Assembly (NCBI RefSeq): GCF_947623445.1
Contig: NC_135242.1
Coordinates: forward strand, 3,100,001-3,164,000
Direction: 5' to 3'
DNA: 64,000 bases
Origin: Clavelina lepadiformis
Taxonomy: Eukaryota > Chordata > Ascidiacea > Aplousobranchia > Clavelinidae
Made by a program: the position numbers and the translations under genes. The notes beneath the pieces are model-generated. The model had not been told where the DNA came from and ran no database searches. It was given only the letters and a program-made list of their open reading frames with translations. Shown here piece by piece: positions 11,513 to 25,231 of the stretch; the stretch's first letter is position 1, and each line of letters begins with the position of its first letter.

Positions 11513-12822
11513 TAAATATTTATATTGTATTATCGGAATTTATAACTGTCCTGCAGGTCCATTGGTGTATGTAATACATACACAGTATAATACATATATT
11601 GTTTTATAGGATATCTATAAGTGCTCAGCCACCTCAAAGATACAAAATTGTGGTATTATTATGACATCACAATTTGGTAATTTCAAGGTGCTTCTGCAAG
11701 AGTGTTTGAAAAGTAAACTGTGTAAATGGAAATTGTGGTCTTGTCAAGTAGTCAATATTATCATGAGATGTTCATGTAATTCATAGATGTATTCATTGTC
11801 TGTAACTGATTTATTTTTATTGTTTTTTTATACATAGGCCTAATTTCCTGCATCGCATTTATGGGAAACCCATTTAGGTATTTATGATAATTAAAATGCA
11901 GAACTACAGCAACTACTGAACTAGGAAACTTAGTATGAAAAACTATAACCAGTGCGACAAGGAAGAAGGCAAAAATTAATTGACAAAAATGCTTCTAAAA
12001 ACGCCATTATGTCATCATTATGCTGGTTGCTATCATTTTGTTTGTACAATTCTAGTCTACAGTGACTCTACACCAAGTGGGATGTTGTGTATTGGGCAAT
12101 TATTGTGTATTATTCCATTAAATCAAGAGTCCTGAAAATATGCTAGCACTTGGCCAGCTACTCAGATTCAGCTTTGTTTAACAATAATGGCAATCTTTGA
12201 ACTGGACAATTTCAGTGTTTCGGTCATTATATCCTAATACTTCAAAAACCGGAGCAACTACAACCAGTCCTGGATAAACGATAAACATTTGGGCCTCATG
12301 TTTTTACCATGAGCTCCAACTTTGTGGAGCTCCCGCCACAAAGCAAGTTATGCCAGAAGCTCCACTTCAGTTTCTTCAAAATAAAGGAGCAGTTACTGTA
12401 GTGTCACCAATTCAAGTCAGCTATTACATGGCTCACAACAGACAGGCAAAAATTTATGCAGCTCAAAGGGACAAAATGTGGATGCAGAGAAGGCAAATTA
12501 GAGTTTTAATGATGAGGATGCTTTTAAAACTAAAAAGTAATGCTCAAATGCAACAAGGTTGCTTTGTGTAGCAGAAGGGAAAAATATTGTCATGTGTTAT
12601 AATATCCAGGAATTACGTAGGTTGTATTAAGCAGAGATTTTTAAACGAAAAAAATTGGAAAAAGTTTTTGTTCAAAGTTCCTGTGTATTATACAACCAGA
12701 TTGTAAGCTTGTAATACCGCGGTTTTTAAGCAAAAATAACCTTGATTTGGTTTATTTCCAGCCAACTCAATTCTCAAAGTTAAGAAGTATGTATTTGACT
12801 TAAAGATTGTTTTGCATCATAG
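11513..12822. other. Upstream flank of NF-YC, no confirmed exon
   Basis: AT-rich. An 80-codon frame on the plus strand around 12310-12571 might hold a 5' exon, but it has no match to NF-YC and its splice connection is unclear. A small palindrome (GAGCTCCA with TGGAGCTC) lies at about 12311-12332. Confidence 0.4.
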
Positions 12823-12884
12823 GAATTCCACATTCTGTAATTCAGAATTTAGAGTCTAAGCTAAGTTCAACCTTCGTTCTCGGA

Positions 12885-15800
12885 ATGGTTTCTGTTGTAA
12901 ATGGATCCCTGCCGAGCTTAGTCGTTGCAAACAATATGATTTCATCAACCTCCGGAAATGTGACTGCTGGTCCAAGCACAACTGTATCTGGTAAAGAATT
13001 TAAAAAATTTCTTTAGAGTGCTAGCTGTGTGTGCCTAACTTTGCAAATTTACTTTAACGCTATGCTTGTGCATCAGAACTTGTCAAATAACGTGCTATGC
13101 CTTTTCCTGACTGAAAAATTTGTCGTTTTTGGGGAAGAAATGTTACTCACATTTTGCTTTGTTTCATTCATGTCGCTGCCATTATATTTACAAAATAGTT
13201 TGTAGCGTATATTATTTTGCTATCAAATAGTATGTACAAAATAAGGGATGATGTTAAGAGTTAGCTTAAAAAATATAAAGCCCAATACAGTAGAACCCTG
13301 GTTATTGACTACTTCAGCGTGGTCCGCAATATCTTCTATTCTATTGCAGTATGTAGCATTCTATTTCACTAATGGGAGCAGTTCGTTAACACGGCCATTT
13401 GGCAAAGATTCTGTGAATGGTCGACTTACCAAGGTTCTACAGTATATACATGTTTGTTACAAGTTTGGTACCTCTTCAACTTTGAAATAAATAATCACCT
13501 TACGTATTTGTCGATGCGCTGTCGCCAAATTTTGTTTGTTATGTTACGCTTTCAACCCGGCTCAATAATATTGATATTTTGATGTTTAAGCTCTGCCGCA
13601 ACAAATGATAACAAGTCTTACACAGCTTGAGCAACCACCAAGCGAAGCGCAACAGATGCTTCAAGGATTTTGGCAGAAACAACTGGAAGAAGTTCAAAGG
13701 ACCGATGCGGTGCATTGTCGATTAACGTTTTGACGTTTTAATAAAACAGATTTCAGTATCAATAAGATATTTACATGCGCGAATTTCGCATCTTGAATTA
13801 AAGATTGTCTTTGCAGAATGATTTTAAAGTACAAGAACTGCCGCTTGCAAGAATTAAAAAAATAATGAAGATGGACGACGATGTGAAAATGATTTCAGCA
13901 GAAGCGCCATTGCTTTTCGCCAAAGCTGCACAAATGTTTATTACAGGTGACTTGATTACTGCAGGTGCAGAAATAAATAGAGTCATTATTATTTGCAATA
14001 TAAAAGCCACATTTTCGTATCTAATTGCTTGTAAATTTTTCAAATGGTCCAGTGTTAGAAGCAATATGTTAGTATTTCATTCAGACATTGGATTAATAGA
14101 AGTATTACAAAATATGCTGACTGCAGAGCTTTAATGCATCTTCTAATCCAAATGTTCTTAACTGTTGGCCTGAAGCCGGCTTACAGTCTGCAGAATTGCT
14201 TTTGCTAGTACATTGCAGCAATCATGACCACAATGATCAAGGAGAACGTTACAAACTAAATTAAATTATAATTTAGATATAATCTAAATAGTCGAAAACA
14301 TATCTCAGACACAACGTCTAAAGATTTAGTTTTCATATATGCTAGCCTACTTCTTCGTGTTAGATTGTTTACAGCCTATTGAAGATTTTATTGATAGCAT
14401 TAGTTTTTTGCAAGTTTTGCATGTCCATGAAATTTTTTTAGCATTTTCACCAACCAAAGGATAGAAACATAGAAAACCAATAGAATAAAAACAACGTTTA
14501 CAACAATAACAATGCTGGCTTATTTTGTGCAGAGTTAAGTCTCCGCGCTTGGATACACACAGAAGAAAATAAACGGAGGACGTTGCAGGTATTACACGAC
14601 TAAAATCACTCCACTGGCTTTCAACTGTTGAATTATTGACGTTGGCTTTATTCACGATAATTTTCTACAGAGAAACGACATAGCAACTGCCATCAGTAAA
14701 TTCGATCAATTTGACTTTTTGATTGATATTGTTCCACGGGAAGACTTAAAGCCGGCAAGAAGGCCCACAGTGAGTCAGTTAAATATATGCATCGTACTCA
14801 GTGCTTGTTACTGTTTTAAAGTAGATTAAAATCGTACCATATTAATATGTTATCACTTCAGGATGAACCACGGGCTCCAGCCGAAGCAGTACAGTACTTC
14901 TACACACTTCCACAGCAACAAACTCAGACTCAACAATCTCAACCTGCTGCTGCTGTGCAAAGTACAAATTCCCAAGCACAGACAAGTCAAATTGTCTTGG
15001 CACCAGGTGGTCAGGTAAATGTATTTCTCACTCAAAGCTTTTGGAATTCAGATGCAGGTCATTTAATACTTTGTAATGTAATGCTACAAGATAGATGCGA
15101 TTATTGTGTTATTTTATAACCAGATTGTACAAATACCGAGCAGTCAGTTAGCAACTGGTGATGGAAATGCCCAGATTGTGCAAATCGCTTCACAGAATGT
15201 ACGTATTAAATAAGATTAGAGTCTGCAATAAAAGTATCTTGTTGCTATTATAGTTTTGTCTCACAGACAACATATTTTTGTCTGCATAAAGTCGTTTTAT
15301 GCATTTTGTAACACCTCGTAGAACCAACAAACAACCAATGCAAACACAGTTATCGTTGGAAACAACCAGCAGTCCGGCAATGTTGTTATCAATGCACAGC
15401 AAGAGGTATTGTTTACCTTAGTCGTTTATCATTTGTTTTACAGTGCTGAATATTGTATCCGAGGAGTAAATTAGTTTATTGATTAAATCGATATTTGTGT
15501 CACTGTTTTATTGTTTCATCCATATTTAAAACATCTCTGTGTATTGTCATTTCACCTGGTAGATATATTCTAAAAATGGCGTTTGTTTTTTTTAGACTCA
15601 ACAGACCCAGGCTATCAACCCCAGCATCTTGCAACAACTTATCACTAATAGCGGTGTTTCCCCTTCCGAAATTCACTCAGTCAGTGTTGGTTGTAATTTA
15701 TGAATTAATCTGCCCTCAGTAAAAAAAATTTCAGCTTAAGTATTCAGTCGTTTGATTTTGTTGATGGGGAATTGTTTTATGTGCTGTAATTGCAGTATCA

Positions 15801-16280
15801 TGACAATTCACACTCGAACATCCTAAGAATTAGGGTTAAGGGTTAGAATTGTCAGGTTTGAATAGTTGCATAATCGTAATTGTAGTATAAAGCTGAAAAG
15901 ATAGTGTCATAGGTTTTTCAAGAATGATGTGATGTTTGATGGTGATAATGTTTAATAACACTTGCACATTGGATCATGTTTTTAATTTTCTTAGATTCAG
16001 ATAAGCTCTGATGGGCAGCTTCAGCTTGTACGAGTCCCTCCCAACGCTGTTGAATCCACACAGGAAGAGGTCAATTAATAAAACAATTGTCTTATAAATG
16101 CAATACTATTTTGCTACTCCAGCTTTAATCGTAGTGAGATTTTTTTTACGTAGAATTGTGTTCTTGTATTAAAGTTTTTCGTTTATCTACCAGAATCAAC
16201 AACAGTCAGAAGCGCACGTAGTCGGAATAAGCACAGATGATCCCACACAGCAGATATTTGCCATTCCAGCTACAACGTAG
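12885..16280 (+). CDS. NFYC: Nuclear transcription factor Y subunit gamma (NF-YC/CBF-C)
   Basis: Histone-fold subunit that pairs with NF-YB and then NF-YA to bind CCAAT boxes. Exons: 12823-12990, 13591-13709, 13817-13946, 14533-14588, 14671-14769, 14862-15014, 15124-15198, 15322-15405, 15596-15685, 15995-16069, 16194-16280. All are in phase. From the ATG at 12885 this gives 357 residues; an AG at 12821-12822 just before exon 1 would suit a spliced leader or an unseen upstream exon. The histone fold starts near residue 76: [20 protein letters not shown], then [15 protein letters not shown], a 56-nt exon giving [19 protein letters not shown], then [20 protein letters not shown]. The rest is the Q-rich activation domain, ending in PATT. 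The family is certain. Exon 1 (serine/valine-rich) is supported only by phase. Confidence 0.93.
13288..13442. mobile_element. pogo/Tigger-type MITE in NF-YC intron 1
   Basis: 155-bp element starting CAGTAGAACCCTGG and ending in the near reverse complement CCAAGGTTCTACAG, with TA on each side (13286-13287 and 13443-13444). CAGTAGAACC ends with a TA target are characteristic of pogo/Tigger-like Tc1-mariner elements. There is no coding capacity. Confidence 0.7.
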
Positions 16281-16547
16281 ATCGTCAATTGTGTTGTCAC
16301 CGATACTTACAACTACTGTAGTAGTATTTTTCATGTGACAAACTTGCTTGAAACAGTACGGGCCCGAAGACGGTAGCCTTAGAAGATAATCTGCGACTAG
16401 CGAGCGGATTGCCTTTTTCCTGTTTCTTGCATCTCATGCTACCGAACTGTTCATTAAAAACGTTAGTGTGCGTCATTTAAGCTCCGTGAATTTAGCATGA
16501 CGTTTTTAAACACATTTCGTTATTTGACAAAATTTATTTTACTATTT

Positions 16548-16553
16548 AATAAA
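16548..16553 (+). promoter_or_regulatory. Poly(A) signal AATAAA of NF-YC
   Basis: AATAAA about 268 nt after the NF-YC stop codon, in the sense direction, with no other gene nearby on that strand. Confidence 0.55.
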
Positions 16554-16664
16554 GCCCCGCATTGCTGCGTTAACCAGAAATTGTGTTTGCAAAATTAAGA
16601 TAACAATAACAAGCTTAAAAGGCCAAAGCTATTAGATTTCACGTAAGATTGGGCTTGGTGTGTC

Positions 16665-16946
16665 CAGAGGCGTAGCTAGGGTTTACCGCCCGGGGACAGA
16701 GGCAGTTTTTCCGCCGACACTTCTAAATAAATGAAAAGTGCATACACTAAAGATGCGAGCTATAGTGGAGTTTGCCGTCCTAGGCATGTTTACTGACGGA
16801 ATAATTTCAATTTACAATAGAACCACACATCACCATTATCAACGCATTTAAAATGTTGTAAGCATTTCGAAAAAACTGTGACCTTATTTGGCGCCCCCAC
16901 ATGGTTGATATCGGGGATAGATGCCCCCACCCCAGCTACGCTTCGG
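16665..16946. mobile_element. hAT-type MITE, 282 bp
   Basis: Begins CAGAGGCGTAGCTAGGG and ends in the near reverse complement CCCAGCTACGCTTCGG. Flanked by 8-bp repeats, GGTGTGTC at 16657-16664 and GGTGTGAC at 16947-16954 (7 of 8 match). The GGCGTAGC end and an interior rich in C and G runs are typical of a widespread hAT MITE group. It encodes no transposase. Confidence 0.8.
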
Positions 16947-18930
16947 GGTGTGACATGAAAACTTCCATACTCATGGAAAAGAAATTTCGGTACGACTTGA
17001 TCTGCTTTTGGGCAACTGGTTGGTTTACTTTGGTCAACTTCCTGATACCGTGTTTTTTCAGTGAAACTAAGCCACCGATTAATTACTAGTCCTGTGAGGA
17101 AGAATACATTTGCAACGGAGTGTGGTTTATGCACTCATGCTCTTTAGAAAAGTCAAAAACGGAACTTGGTAGTTCGGTGTTTGTCTTTCGTAGAACGACT
17201 AAAACCACTTGTTACTACTTGCTTGTAACTAAATATCTTATGCAAGTATTGCTTTTTGGATAACGAAAAATGGTTACTGCTAGCCTAAGCATAAACATCA
17301 CAAAGACACCAACAGTCACATGATAAACTCGTGAGGTTATGCAAGGGAAAAACCCTGTTTTTGTTTACTTATTTATTTAACGTAGAGCAACGCGTAATAC
17401 CATGATCGCGTTACTTAACAATCAGTTTGAAAGGTTAGAATTAGATAGGGCGATAGACGATTGGCAGCACCACTTGTTGAAAATGGAGTAGCCCACCTGA
17501 TAGTCATATGATAAGGTTTTATTTGTTACGTGATATGTCATGTTTTGTTCGATAAGGTCCCATAGGTATCAGACTATCAGTTTCCGCGCGGTAACGGGTA
17601 TACTGGGCTAAAACCTACTAGGCTGTAATTAGCAGCCTACACAGCTAGCCCAGCGTTTAATGTGTGGGCATGATTAAAACAGCAGGATGTTAACCCATGA
17701 TGCTAACTCAGGCATCGACACATCAAAATTATAATATACAAATAAAATTTTTACCAGTATTGATAGGCTTAAGTCTGTTGCACTAATGTAAGTAGTCCTA
17801 CTTATAGTACGCTATATATGCTGGTAAGCTATTCAGCTTTGGATGAGCAGAATGGGATTTATGCAAATGCTTCCTCTGGAGGTAATGAATGAAAGCTTAT
17901 GCTACTACCTAATCTGCCAATGTGTTTTAATCTTGTGACAAAGTTATAAGTAAAAAAGTAGAAAGTTATTTAAGTTATATTTATAAGTAAAAAAATGGGT
18001 CTTGTAAGATGGTGTTGCATAGACTATATTTTCTGTTGCAAATCATTGCCCATGACTGAAAAAGCATCCGTTTTTTAAGTTTAAAATAAACCTTGAAAGC
18101 AACAGCTTTTACTTGACGTTGAAGTTTTCATTAAAAGCAAAAAAAGTTTAGTTTGGAGCTTGTAGTTACTTTTGATTTTTTAAGTTTAAGCATAAATTTT
18201 AAAGTTTAAGTTTCTCATGAAAATGCTCAACTTATTTTAACATGAACTTGTTAAATAAATTACCACGAAGTAAAGACTGAGTTTGCTGTTTTCAGTTCTG
18301 AAAGCATCGGATTTGAAGTTTACTGCTAAGTTTTGAAGACAATCATACAATGTTATACATATCATTATGAAAACCTGCATAACAAACAACTAAAAGATTG
18401 TTAATATTGATTCAGCTCAGTACAAGAGTTTCCTGGCTTTTGCGGAGCCTCTTATAAAAGTTCTAAGCTCCTTATAAAAATAAGTTCACTTACTTAAACA
18501 TAGCCCTTGCCTGTGATCTAACTTGGATATCCCTGAAAAAATAACAGCTTGTGCATCGTTTCTTATAACCTACCATGTTGTCCTAACCTGCACAGTTTCA
18601 TGGCATAGTTTCATTTTTACTGAGTCACGGAGATGTTTATGGTGGTTAATTGTGATAGATAGAAATACTGGTAAATAGAAGTAATTTATGTGCAAAATGC
18701 ATTAGTTATTTATTGGAATTGTTTACTAATTATCATTTGCTATAAACTTTGATTGGAAATCCTACATTGTATAGGTTCTTTCTCACATCATGAACTATTT
18801 GGATTTTGCCAGTAGAAGGGAAGCTGCTCTTGTCTGTCATACCTGGTATAACATTGATTCGTACCAACATACTGTTATTTGCTACCATGTTATTCTTCAT
18901 ATTATCTTTGTGCATGACTTGTGATACCAG
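16947..18930. other. Spacer and probable 5' part of the LRR gene
   Basis: No firm gene. A short piece near 17844-17881 reads M-S-R-M-G-F-M-Q-M-L-P-L-E just before a GGTAATG donor, and LPLE is how many F-box domains begin. It could be the first exon of the downstream LRR gene. The exon that should carry the rest of the F-box was not found between 17,882 and 18,930. Confidence 0.3.
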
Positions 18931-21900
18931 GTATGAGGCCAGCATTGATCCTGTTTTTATGAAGACTACAAAATATACATTCGACGTGTCCCTTCTGGAA
19001 GATGAAGATAATTTTAGTATCAAGCGCATTCTCCATGGATGTTTGTGCAAATCTCCCAACCTTCATATTACTGGACTTGATGAAAATTTTAATGCAAAGT
19101 ATGCTGTTTGAATGTGCTGCCTAACTCATGTAAAATGTTTCGGTGATAATTAAGATACCAATACCAGTAATGTTATAGCTGGAAAGAGTAAAAACAAACT
19201 TAAAAATTTAGAAAGCATGATACTGTAGTAACAGGATGCAAGTAAAAAAAGCACATGAATAAATTTTTCAGGCTTTTTCTGAAGCTGCAAGATTCTGGCA
19301 TGGCCATTCTTGGGCCTCATGTTGTACATTTGTCTTTGAAAAACTCAAATATACTTGAAAGAACACTGGCAGGCATTTTATGTCACTGTGAAAACATAGA
19401 GGTATCAACTTTGCATTACATGTTGCAGACTATAGTGTTATAATTTTCCTATTTCCCAAGCAAACACAAGGTTTATTTAATTGTTTAATAACATCAAGTA
19501 TGTTGAAATGTATATTATAAAATGCAAAATAGATTGTAAATACTTAAACTGTAAAATCCGTCGACGTTTTATTGTCTAACTTGTATTTTCAGAGCCTGGA
19601 TTTGACTGGATGTAATACTTTGTTTATGTCTGGTGAAGTTTTTAAATGCTCAGAACGCACAACCTCAATGAAAGCGTGCTTGAAGAACATAAAAGCACTC
19701 AATCTCTCTTCGATAAGATATTTGAACGATGCAATTCTAAGCCGTCTTGCATCTTTGTGTCCGTCATTGGAATCTATTACGATGAATTCTAACACTTTAT
19801 CAAGCAGGTGAATTTCATCACACTCGCAAACAAGAAACAAGCCATCACTTTTGTAACTTCCAATATGACTAATCGCATTTGTTTCCTTTCTCATTTTTAT
19901 TTTGAAATTAATAGTTCTCCAGTAGATGCAACCATGTGCCTATTAGTTCAAACATAATTCGAAAACATTTAATGTACATAGGTTTATAAAATAATAACAA
20001 CAATTGAATTAGATTAAAAAGATTAATTTGCAACAAATTAGACCTGCGAAAACAACAATATGTGCAACAATACGATGGTCATCAAAATTAAGATTGTTTA
20101 TTGTTGTCGGGGCCTCATAAGTGGTTATGGTCAATATAAACTGTCTTGTTTCATCGTGCAGTTCCATCGCAAATTCAAGATCAAACTTGTTAACCTTTTC
20201 GAACATCCATCACACAATCTCGCTCCAAGCAGCTGGCATAACGCACATCGATTTCAGTCACACATCCATTTTGTCAAGTGCCCTTTCTTCATTGTCTACC
20301 ATTAGAAATTTGCAACTACGATCAGTTGTTCTTCAGTATTGTAGGTAAATCATGTTCCTATTTTTGTGACTTTTGTTTTTATAGGTTTTTTTTATTATCA
20401 AAATTTTATAAGTTATTCTGATTGGCTGGTAATTGGTACAAAGTTAATAACCATTGTTTGTTTTAGAGAATTGACAGACGAGGGAGTAATCAATTTAGTC
20501 CGCTGTCAGAAGACGGTTACTTTGTTGGATTTAACAGGAAGCTCCGAAATAGGAAACGGCACAGTGAGTGCAGTTTGCACTCACCTCAATAACTTGCAAA
20601 CGTTGAAATTACGCAAATGCCAAAAGGTGATTCTTTTCATATCAACAATAATATGGCTTTAGTTTACCAATAGATTTTTAGTCTATGTTTTTTTTTGAAA
20701 ATTATTCATCAAACTTTTTTGTGTCACTACTTATAAATTTTTGATTCACGCCAGATTATTTTTGGAAATTTTCCAAAGACACCTGTATCTTTTCTTTGTA
20801 TAAGAGAAAGGATTTTGTAATAGAATTTAGAGCGCTAGTATTAAACATTGCATTTAATTTCAAGGTAACCTCAGCTTCTGTGAGTCATTTATACCAGCTT
20901 GAAAATTTGGTTGAGCTTGATCTGTCAGAATGTTTTGACATTTCTATGAATTCACTGCAGAATGGAATTAGGGGAATGCGAAAGTTGAAAAATCTGCAAT
21001 TGAAGTGAGGGTTTGATTTTAATGAAGTTAAATATTCTCTACTTGTCGAGTTTAACAAAGCACTGAAAAATAAAGCAATAAATTGTGATAAGATATCGCA
21101 AATATGAGTCATGGCATAGCATTGCACGCACGGTGAATATGTAATAAATGGTCGCTACTGTTTTGTTTTTAGGTGTTGCAATCTTACAAAGTTCGGTGAA
21201 TATTTCTTTGGTTCATTGCCACCTTTTCACAATAATAAACAGTAAGCTGCTCATGCCTTCACCTTTCATCTTTTTGATTTGTGGTGGTTGTGTCATTTGA
21301 GTATGGATACGTCCATCTTATTAAAGAGCGAAGTGTTTAAATATTTAGCTAACACGTTATGATTATGATTGCTTCCTGACGTTCCAGCCTGTGACATGAA
21401 TAAAAAATATAAATCAATACATTTAAACAAAGCCATTGCATTTTTTGTTTAGAATGGAATTACTTATTTTCTCAATGCGCAACTATAGAATATTTATATA
21501 ATTTTGATTTCAGTTCGTATGTAGTGACAGTTTCATTAGCACTCAGTTCATTAGCTTCAATAATGACATCTCTTACAACATACAGTGGTTTCACTTCATC
21601 AAATATAACACACTTCACCGAAGTGGGCACATCTATTTCAAAGCCGGTGAATGAGGTGTTGTTTACAAAAGCACTTTGTTATCTCGATGTTGGTTCGTCG
21701 CAGTACGTCGATGATTTGGCACTACAGGTAGATGACGTTTGATTTTTGTGGTGGTAGTATTTCACTAAGTGCTGCACTTTTTCTGCAGTTAACTTTATTT
21801 GAGATATTTTCTGTTGATAAGCAAATAAACTTCAAAACGTATTACTGTCCGGAATTTAATACTTGTCCTTGGTTTGTTCATTAATTTCATTTTTCCAGGC

Positions 21901-23674
21901 CATTAACGTTCATCTTACCAATCTGGAAGTTTTGAAATTATCTTGGTGTGGATCAATCACCAATCGTGGAATCCTTGGATTTGAGATAATCGAAAAAACT
22001 CATTTTCAGCAGAAAAAGCAAGAACACCTTGAAAGCTATGATGCTCAAATAAGTATGATATAAATTGCCAACTAGATTTCGTTTATGCTGTTGATGGATT
22101 TGTTTGATTTAAAGTCTGTCTGTTGACTCACTAGCTTTTATAAAAAAAAATAATTTTTAGGAAAACGGACGAGTTTTATATCTCTGACTCCAAGAATCTT
22201 GTGTTTGTTTTCATATGTCTTACTCCTGAAAACATTCCACATATTAGCTTATTGGTTTCTTGTAAATAAACAGTTTTGTCTTTAGGTGAATTTTTATCAA
22301 GTGGAAAGTATAGCAACAGTCACGGCCATGCTGGTCTTATGGGTATCCCTGGTTCTGAATTTGTCACAGGTGCAACAGATAACATGATAGCAAGTTATGA
22401 TTTTTACAATAAGGGTTATGTGTTTCCATTATGCAAAAGCTATTTGATCCTTTCAGACAAAATAATATTGGATGATGTCAAACTCGCAAACTGCATGGAA
22501 AAGAGAGGCCTGGCCCGGTTAAAGCATTTAAAGCAATTGTCACTGTCAAACTGCAAGAAGCTGTCTGAAGCTGGTGTTCTTCTTCTATTTCAGTAAATTG
22601 ATTGTGATTGCTTATATTTTTCTTACATATTAGTCTGATCCTCACTCATGTAAAAGTAAAATTTGATGTTTATATTTTCTTAATTACGAAATGTTGGGAT
22701 CTATCAGCCACAAGCAAAACAAATACATTTAGACTTAAAACCAAATCCACTCTCAGGGCCACTTTTGTAGGTATTGCTTCTAGAATGGATATAGTTTTTA
22801 ACCTTGATACTTATGAGTCAAAATCTTTTTAACACTATATTTCCTTGCATTCTTTTACGTTCATTTCTGCTGCAGTGTTTTTAGCTAAGCTGTTTCATTT
22901 CAGATATAAATGTGGCCCTTTCAAGCACTTAGAATCTTTGGATCTCGGAATGCTGCATCACGCTGTAACTGATGACACTTTAAAGGCCATTTCATGCGCA
23001 GGGAGGTTAAGATCTTTGTCCTTAGCTTTTTGCGGCAAGGTATCTTTCTCACAGTGGGGTGATATTTTTCTTGTTAGGTCTTCAATGCAAATACTTGTGT
23101 TAACTTTCTGTCCATTTAACAGGTAACTGACGCAGGTATTCAGTATCTCAGCAAACATCTTCGTTCACTCGACACTCTGAACTTATCAAACTGTGATAGC
23201 ATTTCAAACAGGTTGGATCTCATATTACCTCAGTATTAAAATTGAACTTGCTTTATTGTAAAGTCCCGTTTGAAGTTTTAACAAATTTCCATTGAAATAA
23301 TAATATCTTGATTTGTTACGCTTTAAACTAACTCTGGCAAAAATGCAAGTTTATGTATATATTAAGCGAGCTACTTGCAAGCGATGTCTTTCAATGAAAT
23401 CCAAATTCCAACGTTTGTAACCAAAAGCTTACACTAATCGGTTTGCTACGAACACAATAACAAAGGGTAGATTGTTAAAGTAACGAAATTGTGTTCTTGT
23501 CTCAGATCTCTCAGAGCTCTATCGGTTAACTGCGTCTGGCTGAAGGAGCTCGATATATCGATGTGTGGTCGAATATCAGTGAAAACAGTCAACGAATTGT
23601 CATCTATGCTGCACTCTCTGCTACGATTGCACACGCGGTACACTGGCGGCGCAAGTCTAGACAAGACATTATAA
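18931..23674 (+). CDS. F-box/LRR-type protein (AMN1-like leucine-rich repeats), 5' end incomplete
   Basis: Thirteen exons joined in phase: 18931-19098, 19272-19401, 19593-19807, 20162-20344, 20467-20626, 20865-21004, 21173-21241, 21514-21727, 21899-22052, 22286-22592, 22904-23039, 23123-23211, 23506-23674; about 710 codons. The first exon begins (W)YEASIDPVF, which looks like the segment just after an F-box. After that come cysteine-containing leucine-rich repeats, for example LVELDLSECFDIS, LKQLSLSNCKKLS, LRSLSLAFCGKVTDAG and LDTLNLSNCDSISN. Such repeats usually act as substrate receptors in SCF ubiquitin ligases. A repeat-free serine/threonine-rich insert (21530-21650) and a glycine-rich loop (22290-22390) break the repeat array. 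The F-box exon and start codon were not located, so the SCF role is inferred. I cannot name an orthologue. Confidence 0.82.
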
Positions 23675-24807
23675 ACGTCTTTTCTTTTTTTTTTTAAATT
23701 TAATTTTTTTATGTAAGATGTTGCGGTATACAAGTACGTACGTCAAGAGTATTGTGTTTAGTATTAAAGAAACTTTTGTGGCAATTTCTTAATCCTGATG
23801 GCTAGGCGCTGCCTTCAGTACTATTAGTTAATATGTATTTCTCGTGTATGCGACAGGTCAGCAAGCCTACTTGTGATAATATGTTTGTTATAGGCTATTG
23901 GTTTCCTTGCTTCAGTTCAGTGACCAATTTTATTTCTTGTTGATTGTGTTCTTTGTTCTGATTCACAAATTTCTTATTCTTCCTGCCAATATTTATTGAC
24001 CTATCAGCTGTTTCTCATTCTTTATGTACTACTGTATATACTAGATGCTTCCAAGTTGTTGATTAATTATTGCTGACGCTTCCATACAATTTGGTGGCAT
24101 CCCTCCAGTGATACTATGCGCACGAGGCGTAAGGTGCACAAATAAGTAAAAGGTAGTTAGTTGGGTGTTTGCAACCGTGCCTTCACGTGTATGTTAGTTA
24201 GGGCGGGTATATGTCAAGTTGGCAAAAAATAGCGAAATGGAATGGGATCAAATGGCGAAAAGAAAGTGCTGGAAAAAGATGTAGCCTACATCTGCAACCA
24301 AATATATGCTCAGAAATTTTACACTTATCGTTGGAATTTTTTGTACGTGCGAGATGCTTCGCCTTGTGATGGTTACGTCACTAGTCGTGAGTTGTTTTCG
24401 AAATGCTGAAATTTTATTTTAGGATCTTGCAATTCAGTTGTTGATCAAACTTAAATTCTCCTTAATGACGTTCAGATAAATTACTTCGCTTGAACTGGTG
24501 TGCCACATATATATAGGCCTACTGTTGCAATGTTTACAATCTTCCCTTTACCCTTTTACTATTTCACTTGTTACGACTGCGCAATGTAACACTCAGTAAG
24601 CTTTGTCTGAAGGTGAAAGCCTTTGTGTTTGATAATAAATAAAATGGGAACTTTGTCATTTAGTAATATGATTAGACAGAATTTAAGCAACTAACAGCAT
24701 TGTAACGCCGTTTGAGAAATGAGAACTCATATCATCGAAGCAGAAGTAAAACAAGTCATTAATCGTCCTTGCTCATCCTGTAACAATTGCCGACAGTGTA
24801 CGCGGTA
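23675..24807. other. Spacer, no gene seen
   Basis: 3' flank of the LRR gene. Nothing beyond short AT-rich frames and small homopolymer runs. Confidence 0.5.
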
Positions 24808-25231
24808 TAGGGATGTGCCGCGAGGAAGAATATTCGGGTTCGTGCGAACCCGAATATCATGAAGGTCGACACGAACGAATACCGAATCTATTCGTATTAG
24901 AACCAAACAATAAAATTTCATCCAAAAGTTGTCAAGTCTTGCTTGTAACATGATGTAATCTATAAACAAATCGCTTTCTTTGGAAAAATAGTGTTTAAAA
25001 AACGATCGAAAAAGCAAATTCGTTAGAAAAACGACCTTCATTGTAAGTACTGCTGACTCTAGTTTAGCTTTGTCGGGAAACTAGATCATCATTTTTTACG
25101 AAAGTCAGTAAATTTATAAGTAATATTGTATTGGGGTTCGCCATTGTTGGTATTCGTGTTCGCCCGAATCTTCCATAAAGGCGATATTTGGCGAATCTAT
25201 TCGGATTTGGGTTCGTATCGGCCCATCCCTA
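24808..25231. mobile_element. MITE with TAGGGATG ends, ~424 bp
   Basis: Left end TAGGGATGTGCCG and right end CGGCCCATCCCTA are near reverse complements. The interior is rich in short inverted motifs around ATTCGGG/TTCGT. The ends resemble hAT MITEs, but I could not find a convincing 8-bp target duplication, so family and exact limits are tentative. No transposase frame. Confidence 0.6.

Noticed and set aside
20009-20305. Frames overlapping the LRR exon at 20162-20344
   Set aside because: Only the frame with the LRR pattern joins neighbours in phase; the others are shadows.
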